This document shows, piece after piece, positions 26,202 through 35,775 of a stretch of 64,000 bases of DNA. The stretch covers positions 1 through 64,000 of the forward strand of contig NZ_JAJIWO010000004.1 of the NCBI RefSeq assembly GCF_020880695.1, given 5' to 3'. How positions within the stretch are numbered: position 1 is the first letter of the stretch; each line of letters opens with the position of its first letter. Origin of the DNA: Mucilaginibacter sp. UR6-11. GTDB taxonomy: Bacteria > Bacteroidota > Bacteroidia > Sphingobacteriales > Sphingobacteriaceae. The notes below the pieces were generated by a model. It worked only from the letters and a program-made list of their open reading frames with translations, did not search any database and was not told the DNA's origin. Both the position numbers and the translations under genes were made by a program.

Positions 26202-27692
26202 ATGTCCACAAACACCTTAACAACTGACGTTGTTACTACTGAAGCGAAATACCCCAGAAGCATCCCCTATATCATAGGCAATGAAGCGGCAGAACGCTTC
26301 AGTTTCTACGGCATGCGCTCCATTTTAGCCACTTTTTTGGTCGCGCAATTTTTCAACCCCACGCTTAATCCCGCGATGCAGACGGTAGCGGAAGCTAAAG
26401 CGAACGAAAGCACACACTTTTTTGTAACACTTGCTTACACTTTACCCTTTGTTGGTGGCTTAGTGGCCGACTGGTTTACCGGCAAATACAGAATAATTTT
26501 GTACATATCCATGGTGTACTGTCTTGGCCATTTATGTCTTTCTGTATTTGATAATAATTTAAACGGATTTATCCTGGGCCTGGTGTTAATTGCAATAGGT
26601 GCCGGTGGTATAAAATCATGCGTATCTGCCAACGTGGGCGATCAGTTTGATAAGACCAACCAGGAATTATTATCAAAAGTTTACGGGTGGTTTTATTTCA
26701 GTATAAACGCGGGCTCAGTTATCTCAACTATATTAATCCCCTGGGTATACGCAAATTATGGCGCAAAATGGGCATTCGGTATCCCGGGTTTATTAATGGC
26801 CCTGGCCACTATAATCTTCTTTTCGGGCCGCAAAAAATATGTAAAGGTGCCGCCGGGCGGCATCAATAAAAATAATTTTGTTTTTATATCTGTATACGCA
26901 CTGTTTAACATCGGCAAAAAACAAAAGGGGCAGTCGCTTTTAGATGTTGCAAAAGGCGAGTTTAACCCCGAAAAAGTTGAAGGCGTAAAGGCCGTATACC
27001 GGGTAATGGCGGTATTTATATTCGCGCCTATTTTTTGGGCGATGTGGGATCAAAACTTATCCGAATGGGTTTTGCAGGCCGAGAAGCTGGACAGGCATAT
27101 TAACCTGGGCTTTTTTAATTTCACTATTTTGGCCGGGCAGGTACAAACCGCAAATCCAATTTTCTTATTATCATTTATCCCTTTATTCACCTACTTTGTT
27201 TATCCCTACCTGGATAAAATAGGCATTAAAACCACACCATTGCGCCGCATAGGTGCAGGTTTGGCCCTAACCGCTTTATCGTTTGTAATAATTGCATTTG
27301 TACAAAAAAGTGTTGACGCAGGTAATCACCCGTCAGTATGGTGGCAAATATTTGCTTACGTAGTATTATCTGCTGCCGAAGTTTTGGTGTCTATTACCGG
27401 CCTTGAATATGCATATACACAAGCACCAAAATCAATGAAAAGCACCATGAGCGCTATCTGGTTATTAACTGTAGCCGCAGGTAATTTATTTGATGCCCTG
27501 ATTAACGGCAATATTTCAAGAGGCGGATTTTTTTCACGCTTTGCGGGTGCTGATTTTTACTGGTTATTTGTGGGTATTTGCACCGCGTTTTTGGTAATCT
27601 ATTTATTCATATCGCCACGCTTAAAAGAACGCAGTTATATTGCAGATCCGGAAACGGAAAATGAGGCTATTGCCGAAACAAATAATCTATAG
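26202..27692 (+). CDS. POT-family proton-coupled oligopeptide transporter
   Basis: A 496-residue inner-membrane MFS transporter importing di/tripeptides with protons. The family signature E-x-x-E-R-F-S-x-Y-G lies in GNEAAERFSFYGMRSIL (about residues 27-43). The second PTR signature region is GGLVADWFTGKYRIILY, and FDKTNQELLSKVYGWFYFSINAGS (about 148-171) carries the FYxxINxGS motif. About 12 or more hydrophobic segments are visible. It is followed by a strong terminator, so it is probably monocistronic. Confidence 0.93.
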   Translation: MSTNTLTTDVVTTEAKYPRSIPYIIGNEAAERFSFYGMRSILATFLVAQFFNPTLNPAMQTVAEAKANESTHFFVTLAYTLPFVGGLVADWFTGKYRIILYISMVYCLGHLCLSVFDNNLNGFILGLVLIAIGAGGIKSCVSANVGDQFDKTNQELLSKVYGWFYFSINAGSVISTILIPWVYANYGAKWAFGIPGLLMALATIIFFSGRKKYVKVPPGGINKNNFVFISVYALFNIGKKQKGQSLLDVAKGEFNPEKVEGVKAVYRVMAVFIFAPIFWAMWDQNLSEWVLQAEKLDRHINLGFFNFTILAGQVQTANPIFLLSFIPLFTYFVYPYLDKIGIKTTPLRRIGAGLALTALSFVIIAFVQKSVDAGNHPSVWWQIFAYVVLSAAEVLVSITGLEYAYTQAPKSMKSTMSAIWLLTVAAGNLFDALINGNISRGGFFSRFAGADFYWLFVGICTAFLVIYLFISPRLKERSYIADPETENEAIAETNNL

Positions 27693-27705
27693 TTATTTAA
27701 TACTT

Positions 27706-27747
27706 AAAAAAAAGCAGGAAAGAAATTATCGTTTCCTGCTTTTTTTA
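27706..27747 (+). terminator. intrinsic terminator after the POT transporter
   Basis: AAGCAGGAAA and TTTCCTGCTT arms, with an A run before and a T7 run after, follow the POT gene stop codon (27692). Confidence 0.9.
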
Positions 27748-27812
27748 TTTCATATAAGGGCTAAATCTACTATTTTAGTAAACTATTTACCGTAAAAGAC
27801 CAATCTGCCAAA

Positions 27813-28544
27813 GTGCCTGATAGCCTAGTAATTATACCTACCTACAATGAAAAAGAAAATATTGAGCGGATGATCCGCAGGGTTTTTTCTTTGCCTTTTG
27901 ATTTTCATTTGCTCATTATTGATGACGGGTCGCCGGATGGCACCCAAATAATCGTAAAAAATTTGCAGAATACTTATCCCGACAGGCTATTCCTGGTAGA
28001 ACGGGAAGGTAAACAGGGGCTTGGCACTGCCTATATACATGGCTTTAAATGGGCCATTGAACATCAATACGAGTATATTTTTGAAATGGACGCCGATTTT
28101 TCGCATAACCCGGATGACCTTATCAGGTTAAGAACCGCTTGTGTTGAAGGTGCTGATGTTGCCGTCGGATCCCGCTATATAAAAGGCGTAAATGTGGTTA
28201 ACTGGCCAATGAGCCGGGTATTAATGAGCTATTTCGCTTCGGTATATGTTAGGTTTATAACCGGCGTAAACATACAGGATTTTACTGCGGGCTTTATGTG
28301 CTATAAGCGTAAAGTGCTTGAAACCGTAGAGCTGCATAAAATAAAATTTGTGGGCTACGCCTTCCAGATAGAAATGAAATATACGGCGGTAAAACATGGA
28401 TTTACAGTTACCGAGATCCCTATCATATTTACCGATCGCACGGCCGGCGCCTCAAAAATGTCAAAAGGCATTTTTAAAGAAGCTATTTTAGGTGTATTAA
28501 GAATGAGGATCAACAGTATCTTCAGGAAATATCCCGAAGGGTAA
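27813..28544 (+). CDS. polyprenol-phosphate mannosyltransferase-like GT2 enzyme
   Basis: A 243-residue GT2 glycosyltransferase of the dolichol/polyprenol-phosphate mannose synthase type without C-terminal membrane helices. Motifs are VIIPTYNEKENIERMI at the N-terminus, IIDDGSPDGT, MDADFSHNP (DxD region, about residues 91-99), and AGFMCYKRKVLE (about 159-170). It presumably transfers mannose from GDP-mannose to a polyprenyl phosphate at the membrane. The start is GTG at 27813. It precedes ruvB by 100 bp with no obvious functional link. Confidence 0.9.
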   Translation: MPDSLVIIPTYNEKENIERMIRRVFSLPFDFHLLIIDDGSPDGTQIIVKNLQNTYPDRLFLVEREGKQGLGTAYIHGFKWAIEHQYEYIFEMDADFSHNPDDLIRLRTACVEGADVAVGSRYIKGVNVVNWPMSRVLMSYFASVYVRFITGVNIQDFTAGFMCYKRKVLETVELHKIKFVGYAFQIEMKYTAVKHGFTVTEIPIIFTDRTAGASKMSKGIFKEAILGVLRMRINSIFRKYPEG

Positions 28545-28644
28545 AATCAGCGGTTAAAGATCAGCGCCTATCCCCTTAATTTATTCTTAAAAAACTATTC
28601 GCTAATCTTTAATCTCTAATCTTTAATCTCTAAATTCGCCTTTA

Positions 28645-29667
28645 ATGAACGAGCATCTTGATCCTGACGGCGAACGCCTATCCCCTGCCGAGCGCGATAT
28701 CGAAAAAGTTTTACGTCCGCAGGCTTTTGAGGATTTTACGGGCCAGTTTAAAATACTAGAGAACTTACGGATATTTGTACAAGCGGCACGCCAGCGCGGT
28801 GAGGCCCTTGATCACGTATTATTACACGGCCCCCCGGGATTAGGCAAAACTACCTTGTCATATATCATCGCTAATGAAATGGGGGTTGGCATAAAAATAA
28901 CCTCGGGCCCGGTTTTGGATAAACCCGGGGATCTGGCAGGCCTGCTGACGAATTTAGAAACCGGCGATATTTTATTCATTGACGAAATACACCGTTTAAG
29001 TCCGCTGGTTGAGGAGTATTTATACTCCGCCATGGAAGACTTTAAAATAGATATTATGCTGGAGAGCGGCCCCAATGCGCGCTCAGTTCAGATATCGCTT
29101 AACCCGTTCACCCTGGTTGGCGCCACTACCCGTTCCGGACTATTAACGGCGCCGTTACGTGCACGCTTCGGCATTAATTCGCGGCTCGAGTATTATGACG
29201 CCAAGTTATTAACTACCATTGTATTACGCTCTGCATCCATATTAAAAACACCAATCAGTGATGAGGGCGCTTATGAAATTGCCCGTCGCAGCCGTGGCAC
29301 GCCACGTATAGCTAATGCCCTGTTGCGCCGCACGCGCGACTTCGCACAAATAAAGGGCGACGGAAACATAGATACGATAATTGCCAAATATGCGCTTAAT
29401 GCCTTAAATGTAGATGAGCATGGCCTTGATGAAATGGACAATAAGATACTATCTACCATCATTGACAAGTTTAAGGGCGGCCCGGTTGGCTTGAAGACCA
29501 TCGCGACTGCCGTAGGCGAAGATGAAGGCACCATTGAAGAGGTTTACGAGCCGTTTTTAATACAGGAGGGTTTTTTAATGCGCACCGCCCGCGGACGCGA
29601 AGCCACCGAGAGTGCTTACAGGCATTTGGGTAAAATAAAACTCGGCGGAAATGCTTCCTTATTTTAA
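28645..29667 (+). CDS. ruvB: Holliday junction branch-migration helicase RuvB
   Basis: AAA+ motor (340 residues, full length) that drives RuvA-bound Holliday junctions during recombination repair. Walker A is [12 protein letters not shown] (about residues 54-65), Walker [10 protein letters not shown] (about 109-117), sensor 1 GATTRSG and the arginine finger PLRARFG. The C-terminal winged helix contains [29 protein letters not shown] (shown in part as [10 protein letters not shown]). A short imperfect repeat of 'tctttaatc' precedes the start. Confidence 0.98.
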   Translation: MNEHLDPDGERLSPAERDIEKVLRPQAFEDFTGQFKILENLRIFVQAARQRGEALDHVLLHGPPGLGKTTLSYIIANEMGVGIKITSGPVLDKPGDLAGLLTNLETGDILFIDEIHRLSPLVEEYLYSAMEDFKIDIMLESGPNARSVQISLNPFTLVGATTRSGLLTAPLRARFGINSRLEYYDAKLLTTIVLRSASILKTPISDEGAYEIARRSRGTPRIANALLRRTRDFAQIKGDGNIDTIIAKYALNALNVDEHGLDEMDNKILSTIIDKFKGGPVGLKTIATAVGEDEGTIEEVYEPFLIQEGFLMRTARGREATESAYRHLGKIKLGGNASLF

Positions 29668-29762
29668 GTTTTTATTATTACTATTGCCGTTACAATTAAA
29701 CTGTTGGCACCTTAAATTATAACCAACCAAACACATAGTTTTATACACTATAAATAACTTTT

Positions 29763-32090
29763 ATGAAACGAATATTACTCTTTGCATTGTTATTGATATG
29801 CAGTAGCACTTTTGCCCAAATGGTAACCAAAGTTACCGATCCGGTGGATTGGGTTAACCCGCTAATGGGCTCCTCCTCTAAACCCGACCTATCAAACGGC
29901 AATACCTATCCATGTATAGCTTTACCGTGGGGCATGAACTTCTGGACCCCGCAAACCGGGTCAAATGGCGACGGCTGGGCTTATACCTATGACGCGCATA
30001 AAATAGTAGGCTTTAAGCAAACTCACCAGCCATCACCCTGGATGGGCGATTACGGCCAGTTTTCTATAATGCCGATGACCAAGCACTTAAATGTCACACA
30101 AAATGACCGTGCCAGCTGGTTCTCACATAAAGCAGAGGTTGTTAAACCTTATTATTACAGCGTTTACCTAGCAGATCATGACATAACAACCGAAATTACT
30201 CCGACAGAACGTGCCGCTCAGTTCAGGTTCACTTTCCCTAAAACTGACAGTTCATTTATTGTGGTAGACGCCTATGATAAAGGATCGTACATTAAAGTAA
30301 TTCCGGGCCAAAACAAGATAGTTGGTTACTCAACCAGATACGCTGCCGGTCAGCTAAAAAACTTCAAAAATTACTTTGTTATTTATGTTGACAAACCATT
30401 CACTTTATCACGAACTTATAACCTGACTGAAGAAGAAAAAGGCGGCCGTGGCGGTCGTAACAGAACAGAAACAGCCTCATTAAACGGCTCTTTAGAATCA
30501 ACTGCAGATCACGCGTTAGCGGCAATCGGTTTTAAAACCCGTGCCGGCGAAACTGTTAACCTGCGCGTTGCATCGTCTTTCATCAGCATTGAACAGGCCG
30601 AACTTAACTTAAAAAGGGAAATAGGCGGCGACAGCTTTAATGCAACAGCACAAAAAGGAAGAGCCGTGTGGAATAAAACTTTAAGCCGGCTATCGGTATC
30701 AGGCGGCACGATTGATCAAACCCGCACGTTCTATTCATGCCTTTACCGCATGCTTTTCTTCCCTCATAAAATGTATGAGCTGGATGCAAAAGGCGTACCG
30801 ACACATTACAGTGCACAAAACGGAGAAGTTTTACCCGGCTATAAATTTGCAGGCACAGGCTTCTGGGATACATTCCGGGCTTTATACCCATTCCTGAATC
30901 TGGTATATCCGTCAGTAGACAAAGAGATGCAGGCCGGCCTTGTTAATGACTATAAAGAAGGCGGCTGGTTGCCAGAGTGGTCAAGCCCCGGTTATGCTGA
31001 TTGTATGATTGGTAATAACTCGGCTTCTATAGTTGCTGACGCTTATTTAAAAGGCATCCGTGGTTATGATATCAATACCCTTTGGGAAGCTGTAAAACAC
31101 GGCGCAGACAATACCGGCCCTGAAGCTACCGGCCGGCGGGGTGTTGAATATTACAACACTTTAGGCTACGTGCCTTATGATGTTAAGATCAATGAAAATG
31201 CTGCCCGTACGCTAGAGTATGCTTATGATGACTTTGCGATTTATAAATTAGGTAAAGCTTTAGGCAAACCTGAATCAGAAATTGCGATCTACAAAAAAAG
31301 AAGCTTAAACTACCGTAACCTGTTTGATAAATCAATTGGTTTGATGCGCGGTAAAAACAAAGACGGTTCATGGGAAACACCATTCAATCCACTAAAATGG
31401 GGTGACGCATTTACCGAAGGCAATGCGTGGCACTATAGCTGGGCGGCTTTACATGACATCCAGGGTATGATCGATTTGGAGGGTGGTAATAAAGCTTTCA
31501 TAAACAAATTGGATTCTATCTTCATTATCCCTCCTGTTTTTGATGACAGCTATTATGGCGGCGTTATCCATGAGATCCGCGAAATGCAGATCGTAAACAT
31601 GGGGCAATATGCACATGGCAATCAGCCTATTCAACACATGTTATATTTATACAATTTTGCGGGAGAGCCCTGGAAATCACAAGAACACATCCGTGATGCT
31701 ATGGCCAAATTATACAAAGCTACGCCTGATGGCTATTGCGGTGACGAGGATAACGGCCAGACATCAGCCTGGTACATATTCTCGGCAATGGGCTTTTACC
31801 CGGTGTGCCCTGCAAGCAGCCAATATGTAATAGGTACGCCTTTGTTTAAAAGCATTACGGTTAGTTTAGAAAACGGCAAAAAGCTGGTAATAAACGCACC
31901 AAATAACAGTGATAATAATAAATATGTTAGTGCCATATCTGTAAACGGAAAGCCATACAATAACAACTGGTTTGGCCATGCTGCTTTAACGCAGGGCGGG
32001 GTTATTAACTTCAAAATGTCGGCGTTCCCGAACAAAACCAGAGGTACACAGCAATCAAGCTTCCCTTATTCATTATCAAATGAAAAGTAA
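29763..32090 (+). CDS. GH92 family alpha-mannosidase
   Basis: Exported exo-acting, Ca2+-dependent alpha-mannosidase, 775 residues with a signal peptide (1-19, ending TFAQ). GH92 motifs are the N-terminal DWVNPLMGSSSKP...NGNTYPCIALPWGMNFW, the central GFWDTFRALYPFLNLV (about residue 368), and the C-terminal catalytic region GYCGDEDNGQTSAWYIFSAM (about 659-678). It trims mannose from mannan or N-glycans in the periplasm or on the cell surface. Its stop codon overlaps the start of the following Gfo/Idh gene by 11 bp, and a polysaccharide deacetylase follows, giving a glycan-processing operon. Confidence 0.95.
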   Translation: MKRILLFALLLICSSTFAQMVTKVTDPVDWVNPLMGSSSKPDLSNGNTYPCIALPWGMNFWTPQTGSNGDGWAYTYDAHKIVGFKQTHQPSPWMGDYGQFSIMPMTKHLNVTQNDRASWFSHKAEVVKPYYYSVYLADHDITTEITPTERAAQFRFTFPKTDSSFIVVDAYDKGSYIKVIPGQNKIVGYSTRYAAGQLKNFKNYFVIYVDKPFTLSRTYNLTEEEKGGRGGRNRTETASLNGSLESTADHALAAIGFKTRAGETVNLRVASSFISIEQAELNLKREIGGDSFNATAQKGRAVWNKTLSRLSVSGGTIDQTRTFYSCLYRMLFFPHKMYELDAKGVPTHYSAQNGEVLPGYKFAGTGFWDTFRALYPFLNLVYPSVDKEMQAGLVNDYKEGGWLPEWSSPGYADCMIGNNSASIVADAYLKGIRGYDINTLWEAVKHGADNTGPEATGRRGVEYYNTLGYVPYDVKINENAARTLEYAYDDFAIYKLGKALGKPESEIAIYKKRSLNYRNLFDKSIGLMRGKNKDGSWETPFNPLKWGDAFTEGNAWHYSWAALHDIQGMIDLEGGNKAFINKLDSIFIIPPVFDDSYYGGVIHEIREMQIVNMGQYAHGNQPIQHMLYLYNFAGEPWKSQEHIRDAMAKLYKATPDGYCGDEDNGQTSAWYIFSAMGFYPVCPASSQYVIGTPLFKSITVSLENGKKLVINAPNNSDNNKYVSAISVNGKPYNNNWFGHAALTQGGVINFKMSAFPNKTRGTQQSSFPYSLSNEK

Positions 32091-33195
32091 AAATTTGAGC
32101 TTTTTAAAAAAGCTTACTTTATTGGCGTTGTTTACAACTTGTGCATTTACGATGGTAAATGCACAAGACACGCGCCTGCGCCTGGGCATATATGGTTTAA
32201 ACCATGACCACATCAGCGGCTTTTTTGGGCAGATGAGATCAGGCAAAGCAAATGTAGTTGGCGTATATGAGCCGAGCAAAGCCCTTTGGGAAAAATACAA
32301 AAAACGGTTTAAACTGCCCGATTCACTTTATTTTGATGACGTAAATAAAATGATAAAGGCCCGCAAACCCGAGGTCATGCTGGGCTATAATGCGGTAGGC
32401 AAGCATGTTGATATTGTGGAGCTATGCGCCCCTTTACATATCCCTGTCATGGTTGAAAAACCGTTAGCGGCAACACTGGCACAGGCAAAACGCATGGAAG
32501 CACTGGCCAATAAATACAAAATCAAATTATTGGTTAATTATGAAACAACCTGGTACCCGTCGTTTCAATATATCTACAATATAGTTAACCAGGACAGTAT
32601 AGGCAAGATACGCAAAATGGTGATCCGTGACGGACACCGTGGACCGGTTGAAATTGGTTGCAGCCCCGAATTTTTGGCGTGGTTAACTGATCCCGTTTTA
32701 AACGGAGCCGGCGCGCTTAACGACTTTGGTTGCTATGGCGCTGACCTGGCTACCTGGTTAATGCACGGCCAAAGGCCTATTGCAGTTACTGCTATCGCTA
32801 AACACTACAAACCATCTGTTTATCCAAAAGTTGAAGATGACGCCACCATATTGGTTGAGTACCCTACCGCTACTGCATCTATCGAAGCATCATGGAACTG
32901 GGCATTAAATTTAAAGGATATGGAAGTTTGGGGCGAGACCGGTGTTATACACGCATTTGATGGCAACAACGTTCAATTTAAAACTAAAGAAGGCAATTTT
33001 GGGATGGTGAATAAACCAAAAGCCATACCGGCACCCAACAATGATCCGTTGGTTTACCTGACGGCTGTGCTGCGCGGACAGATCCCCGGAACAGACGACC
33101 AGGCTTCTTTAAAATACAACATGATCGCCATGGAGATCCTGGATGCTGCCAAACGGTCGATCAACGAAGGCAAAAGAATAGTTTTACAACCGTAA
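32080..33195 (+). CDS. secreted Gfo/Idh/MocA-family oxidoreductase
   Basis: A 371-residue NAD(P)-dependent oxidoreductase-like protein. The N-terminus (residues 1-29) is a Sec-type signal peptide ending VNAQ. The Rossmann segment begins RLGIYGLNHDHISGFFG, with EKPLAATLAQAKRMEAL (the family E-K-P motif) near residue 127 and a C-terminal Gfo/Idh alpha+beta domain. The usual G-x-G-x-x-G/A glycine-rich loop is altered to GIYGLNHDH, and export is unusual for a nucleotide-dependent enzyme unless the cofactor is carried tightly bound. It overlaps the GH92 gene by 11 bp, implying a joint glycan pathway. Confidence 0.88.
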   Translation: MKSKNLSFLKKLTLLALFTTCAFTMVNAQDTRLRLGIYGLNHDHISGFFGQMRSGKANVVGVYEPSKALWEKYKKRFKLPDSLYFDDVNKMIKARKPEVMLGYNAVGKHVDIVELCAPLHIPVMVEKPLAATLAQAKRMEALANKYKIKLLVNYETTWYPSFQYIYNIVNQDSIGKIRKMVIRDGHRGPVEIGCSPEFLAWLTDPVLNGAGALNDFGCYGADLATWLMHGQRPIAVTAIAKHYKPSVYPKVEDDATILVEYPTATASIEASWNWALNLKDMEVWGETGVIHAFDGNNVQFKTKEGNFGMVNKPKAIPAPNNDPLVYLTAVLRGQIPGTDDQASLKYNMIAMEILDAAKRSINEGKRIVLQP

Positions 33196-33266
33196 AACAT
33201 TATCAGGCTTACGCGGTTTTTACAACTTCGTAAGTCTTTCTATTTATTATAAATATCAATTATTAC

Positions 33267-34052
33267 ATGTCAAAAGTATCTATCGCTTTATTATCGGTTT
33301 GTTTATTAATAACCAACGCATTTGGTCAGGCCTCAAATCCGGCTGCCATTATGGCCCGCAAACAAGTACCTATTTTATGCTATCATCAAATACGCGACTG
33401 GCGCCCCAAAGATTCTAAAAACGCGAAAGACTATATCGTGCAGATTGCCGAGTTTAAAAAACATATCAAGATGCTGGCAGACAGCGGCTACCATACCATA
33501 TTGCCGGATCAGTTATATGCCTATTTAACAACAGGCGCCGCTTTACCTAAAAAGCCAATTATGCTTACGTTTGATGATACGGACGAAGATCAATACACCA
33601 TCGCCGCCCCTGAGTTGAAGAAATATGGTTACAAAGCGGTTTATTTTGTGATGACGGTATCAATTGGCCGCCCGCATTATATGACCAAAGAACAGGTTAA
33701 AGCATTATCAGATGCAGGCAATATCATTGGCAGCCATACCTGGGACCACCACATGACCAGCAAATACAAACATGACCCTAATCCTAAAAAGGATGATTGG
33801 GTGATACAGGTTGACAAACCAACCGCTAAACTGGAAGAGATAACCGGCAAAAAGATAAACTACTTTGCTTATCCGTTTGGTATCTGGAACAAATCAGGCT
33901 TCCCTGAACTACATAAACGCGGTTTTAAAATAGCCTTTGCTTTAGCAGACAAACGCGACCCTAACGATCCGTTGATGTGCGTGCGCAGGATCCTGGACAG
34001 CGGTTACTGGAGCGCTAAAACTTTAAGCAACAGCATCCGGAACAGCTTTTAA
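33267..34052 (+). CDS. secreted polysaccharide deacetylase (NodB-like)
   Basis: A 261-residue exported protein (signal peptide about 1-20, ending FGQ) with a NodB homology domain. Motif 1 is TFDDTDEDQY (catalytic Asp and metal Asp, about residue 101), motif 2 SHTWDHHM with the two metal-binding His (about 153-160), and motif 3 YFAYPFGIWNKSG (about 194-206). It should deacetylate or hydrolyse a glycan or peptidoglycan amide. It probably belongs to the GH92/Gfo operon, lying 71 bp after it. Confidence 0.92.
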   Translation: MSKVSIALLSVCLLITNAFGQASNPAAIMARKQVPILCYHQIRDWRPKDSKNAKDYIVQIAEFKKHIKMLADSGYHTILPDQLYAYLTTGAALPKKPIMLTFDDTDEDQYTIAAPELKKYGYKAVYFVMTVSIGRPHYMTKEQVKALSDAGNIIGSHTWDHHMTSKYKHDPNPKKDDWVIQVDKPTAKLEEITGKKINYFAYPFGIWNKSGFPELHKRGFKIAFALADKRDPNDPLMCVRRILDSGYWSAKTLSNSIRNSF

Positions 34053-34088
34053 TCTTTTAATCTTTTAAAGAGTAATAGTATTTTACAA

Positions 34089-34126
34089 CAAAGCCGCTTC
34101 ATTTATTTGAAGCGGCTTTGTTGTTT
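34089..34126 (+). terminator. intrinsic terminator after polysaccharide deacetylase
   Basis: CAAAGCCGCTTC (34089-34100) and GAAGCGGCTTTG (34109-34120) form a perfect 12-bp stem with an 8-nt loop, followed by TTGTTT. It closes the GH92 operon. Confidence 0.9.
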
Positions 34127-34138
34127 CAGGACGACATG

Positions 34139-34351
34139 GTGATCCACTTAAAAATATGGATCACCCGGATCACCGTTTTTATTTAAACAGCTGAAAATAA
34201 AATACTTAACAGTTCAAGCGGATCACTTTGGATCAGTCTTATTCGTCAGGATTTTTATGCCTGATAGTTAATTAAAATACTTATAATCAAGCAATTAAAA
34301 ATAAGTGTTTTTTACCATTTTTTTGACCGGTGGATCACTAAAGTGGATCAC
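34139..34351. repeat. cluster of GGATCAC heptamers in a 341-bp gene-free stretch
   Basis: The gene-free region 34053-34393 holds GGATCA(C/G) at 34158, 34167, 34220, 34230, 34332 and 34345, and the inverse GTGATCC at 34139. The direct copies come in three pairs starting 9, 10 and 13 bp apart. A further GGATCAC lies at 34607-34613 in the small gene downstream. The arrangement looks like clustered protein-binding sites (iteron-like). No ORF explains it and no protein can be assigned. Confidence 0.65.
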
Positions 34352-34393
34352 CCCTTTTTCAAAAAATAGCGGGTCCTAAACGATAATATTGCG

Positions 34394-34630
34394 CTACAGG
34401 GCTTCTCCCTTAGGCCCCGCGCCTTTATTGGATGCATCCTCTCCTTTTTTCCGTGGTGTGGGGTCGCCTATATTATCATCGGGGGTAGGTGTCTTAGCTG
34501 CGTCGCTGTCGGCTTCATTTGTTGACGGCTCTCCCTTTTCCAGATCATTATCCCCGTCTTTGTTAGTTACTGATGTGTCGTCATTGGTAATCTGATCATC
34601 CTTTGGATCACTATATGCTGAATTTTCCAT
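34394..34630 (-). CDS. small acidic, probably disordered protein
   Basis: A 78-residue protein almost wholly of Asp, Glu, Asn, Ser, Thr, Pro, Lys and Gly (for example [17 protein letters not shown]), with no hydrophobic core, signal peptide or known domain. Such short acidic hydrophilic proteins are common in Sphingobacteriaceae genomes and some are stress-related; no function is assignable here. It starts 81 bp before queG on the opposite strand. A copy of GGATCAC lies near its 5' end. Coding is supported by an intact ATG-to-stop frame and biased composition only. Confidence 0.6.
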   Translation of the reverse strand: MENSAYSDPKDDQITNDDTSVTNKDGDNDLEKGEPSTNEADSDAAKTPTPDDNIGDPTPRKKGEDASNKGAGPKGEAL

Positions 34631-34711
34631 GGCTTTTTTGTTTTAGGTATTATCTATCTTGTTAACATCCAATCAAAAGGTCTGTTTTTTATTTATGTTA
34701 TCTTTGCAGTA

Positions 34712-35641
34712 ATGCAGCAAAACCGGTCGGCCTATAGTGAATTGATCAAAGCGGAAGCCAAAAATCTGGGCTTCCTGTTTTGCGGTATATCCAAGGCTGA
34801 TTTTTTAGAAGATGAGGCGCCGCGACTGGAAGCCTGGCTTAACAAAAACATGCACGGCGAAATGCAGTACATGGAAAACCATTTTGACAAGCGCCTTGAC
34901 CCGCGATTGTTAGTTGACGGCGCAAAATCAGTGATATCGCTGGGGCTTAATTATTATACGGACAGCACGCAGGCTGATCCGGCTGCGCCCAAAATCTCCA
35001 AATATGCTTACGGGCAAGACTATCACACCGTAATAAAAGATAAGCTCAAACAACTACTAGCTATCATCAATGAAAAAATTGGCGAAGTGGGCGGCCGGGC
35101 ATTTGTCGACTCGGCACCGGTGCTCGATAAGACCTGGGCAAAAAAAGCAGGACTGGGATGGATAGGTAAAAACACCAACCTGATCAATCAAAAAACAGGT
35201 TCATTCTTTTTCCTGGCCGAGCTGATTGTTGATATTGAACTGGCGTATGATACTGAACCAACCGCCGACCATTGCGGAACCTGCACCCGGTGTATTGATG
35301 CCTGCCCCACAGACGCTATTGTAGGCCCTTACGTGGTTGACGGCAGCCGTTGTATATCCTATTTAACCATTGAGCTTAAAAACGAGCTGCCGCCGGAATT
35401 TAAAGGAAAAATGGACAACTGGATGTTTGGCTGTGACATCTGCCAGGATGTATGCCCCTGGAACAAGTTCTCGGTGCTGCATAACGAGCCTGCATTTAAC
35501 CCGCACCCTGATTTGTTACAGCTAAACAGTAATGATCTCCGGGAGATAACAGAAGATGTGTTTCAAAAAGTTTTTAAAAACTCGGCTGTTAAACGTGCCA
35601 AGTTCACCGGGTTAAAACGAAATATTAATTTTCTTGGATGA
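34712..35641 (+). CDS. queG: epoxyqueuosine reductase
   Basis: Cobalamin-dependent [4Fe-4S] enzyme that reduces epoxyqueuosine to queuosine at position 34 of tRNA. The 309 residues contain two ferredoxin-type clusters, [16 protein letters not shown] (about residues 189-204) and [11 protein letters not shown] (about 239-249). The N-terminal region [20 protein letters not shown] is characteristic of QueG. Length and motifs are normal. There is no obvious operon partner. Confidence 0.97.
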   Translation: MQQNRSAYSELIKAEAKNLGFLFCGISKADFLEDEAPRLEAWLNKNMHGEMQYMENHFDKRLDPRLLVDGAKSVISLGLNYYTDSTQADPAAPKISKYAYGQDYHTVIKDKLKQLLAIINEKIGEVGGRAFVDSAPVLDKTWAKKAGLGWIGKNTNLINQKTGSFFFLAELIVDIELAYDTEPTADHCGTCTRCIDACPTDAIVGPYVVDGSRCISYLTIELKNELPPEFKGKMDNWMFGCDICQDVCPWNKFSVLHNEPAFNPHPDLLQLNSNDLREITEDVFQKVFKNSAVKRAKFTGLKRNINFLG

Positions 35642-35669
35642 TCGCCGTCGCCGGGAAGTGTTTACAAGT

Positions 35670-35678
35670 TATCGGTAA
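35670..35678 (-). promoter_or_regulatory. possible AraC-type half-site upstream of the araC-family gene
   Basis: TATCGGTAA at 35670-35678 is the exact inverse of TTACCGATA at 36637-36645, upstream of the barrel gene. It lies 98 bp before the AraC-family start codon. It could be an autoregulatory half-site for the AraC-type protein; a single short match is weak evidence. Confidence 0.3.
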
Positions 35679-35775
35679 AGCCTGTTTCGTTACTGTATGG
35701 GGAATAACCATACCTCCCCTTTTCCTCACCAGCATTATTCTTGTTTTTAACGGATAGTCATTAACTTAGGCCGTC

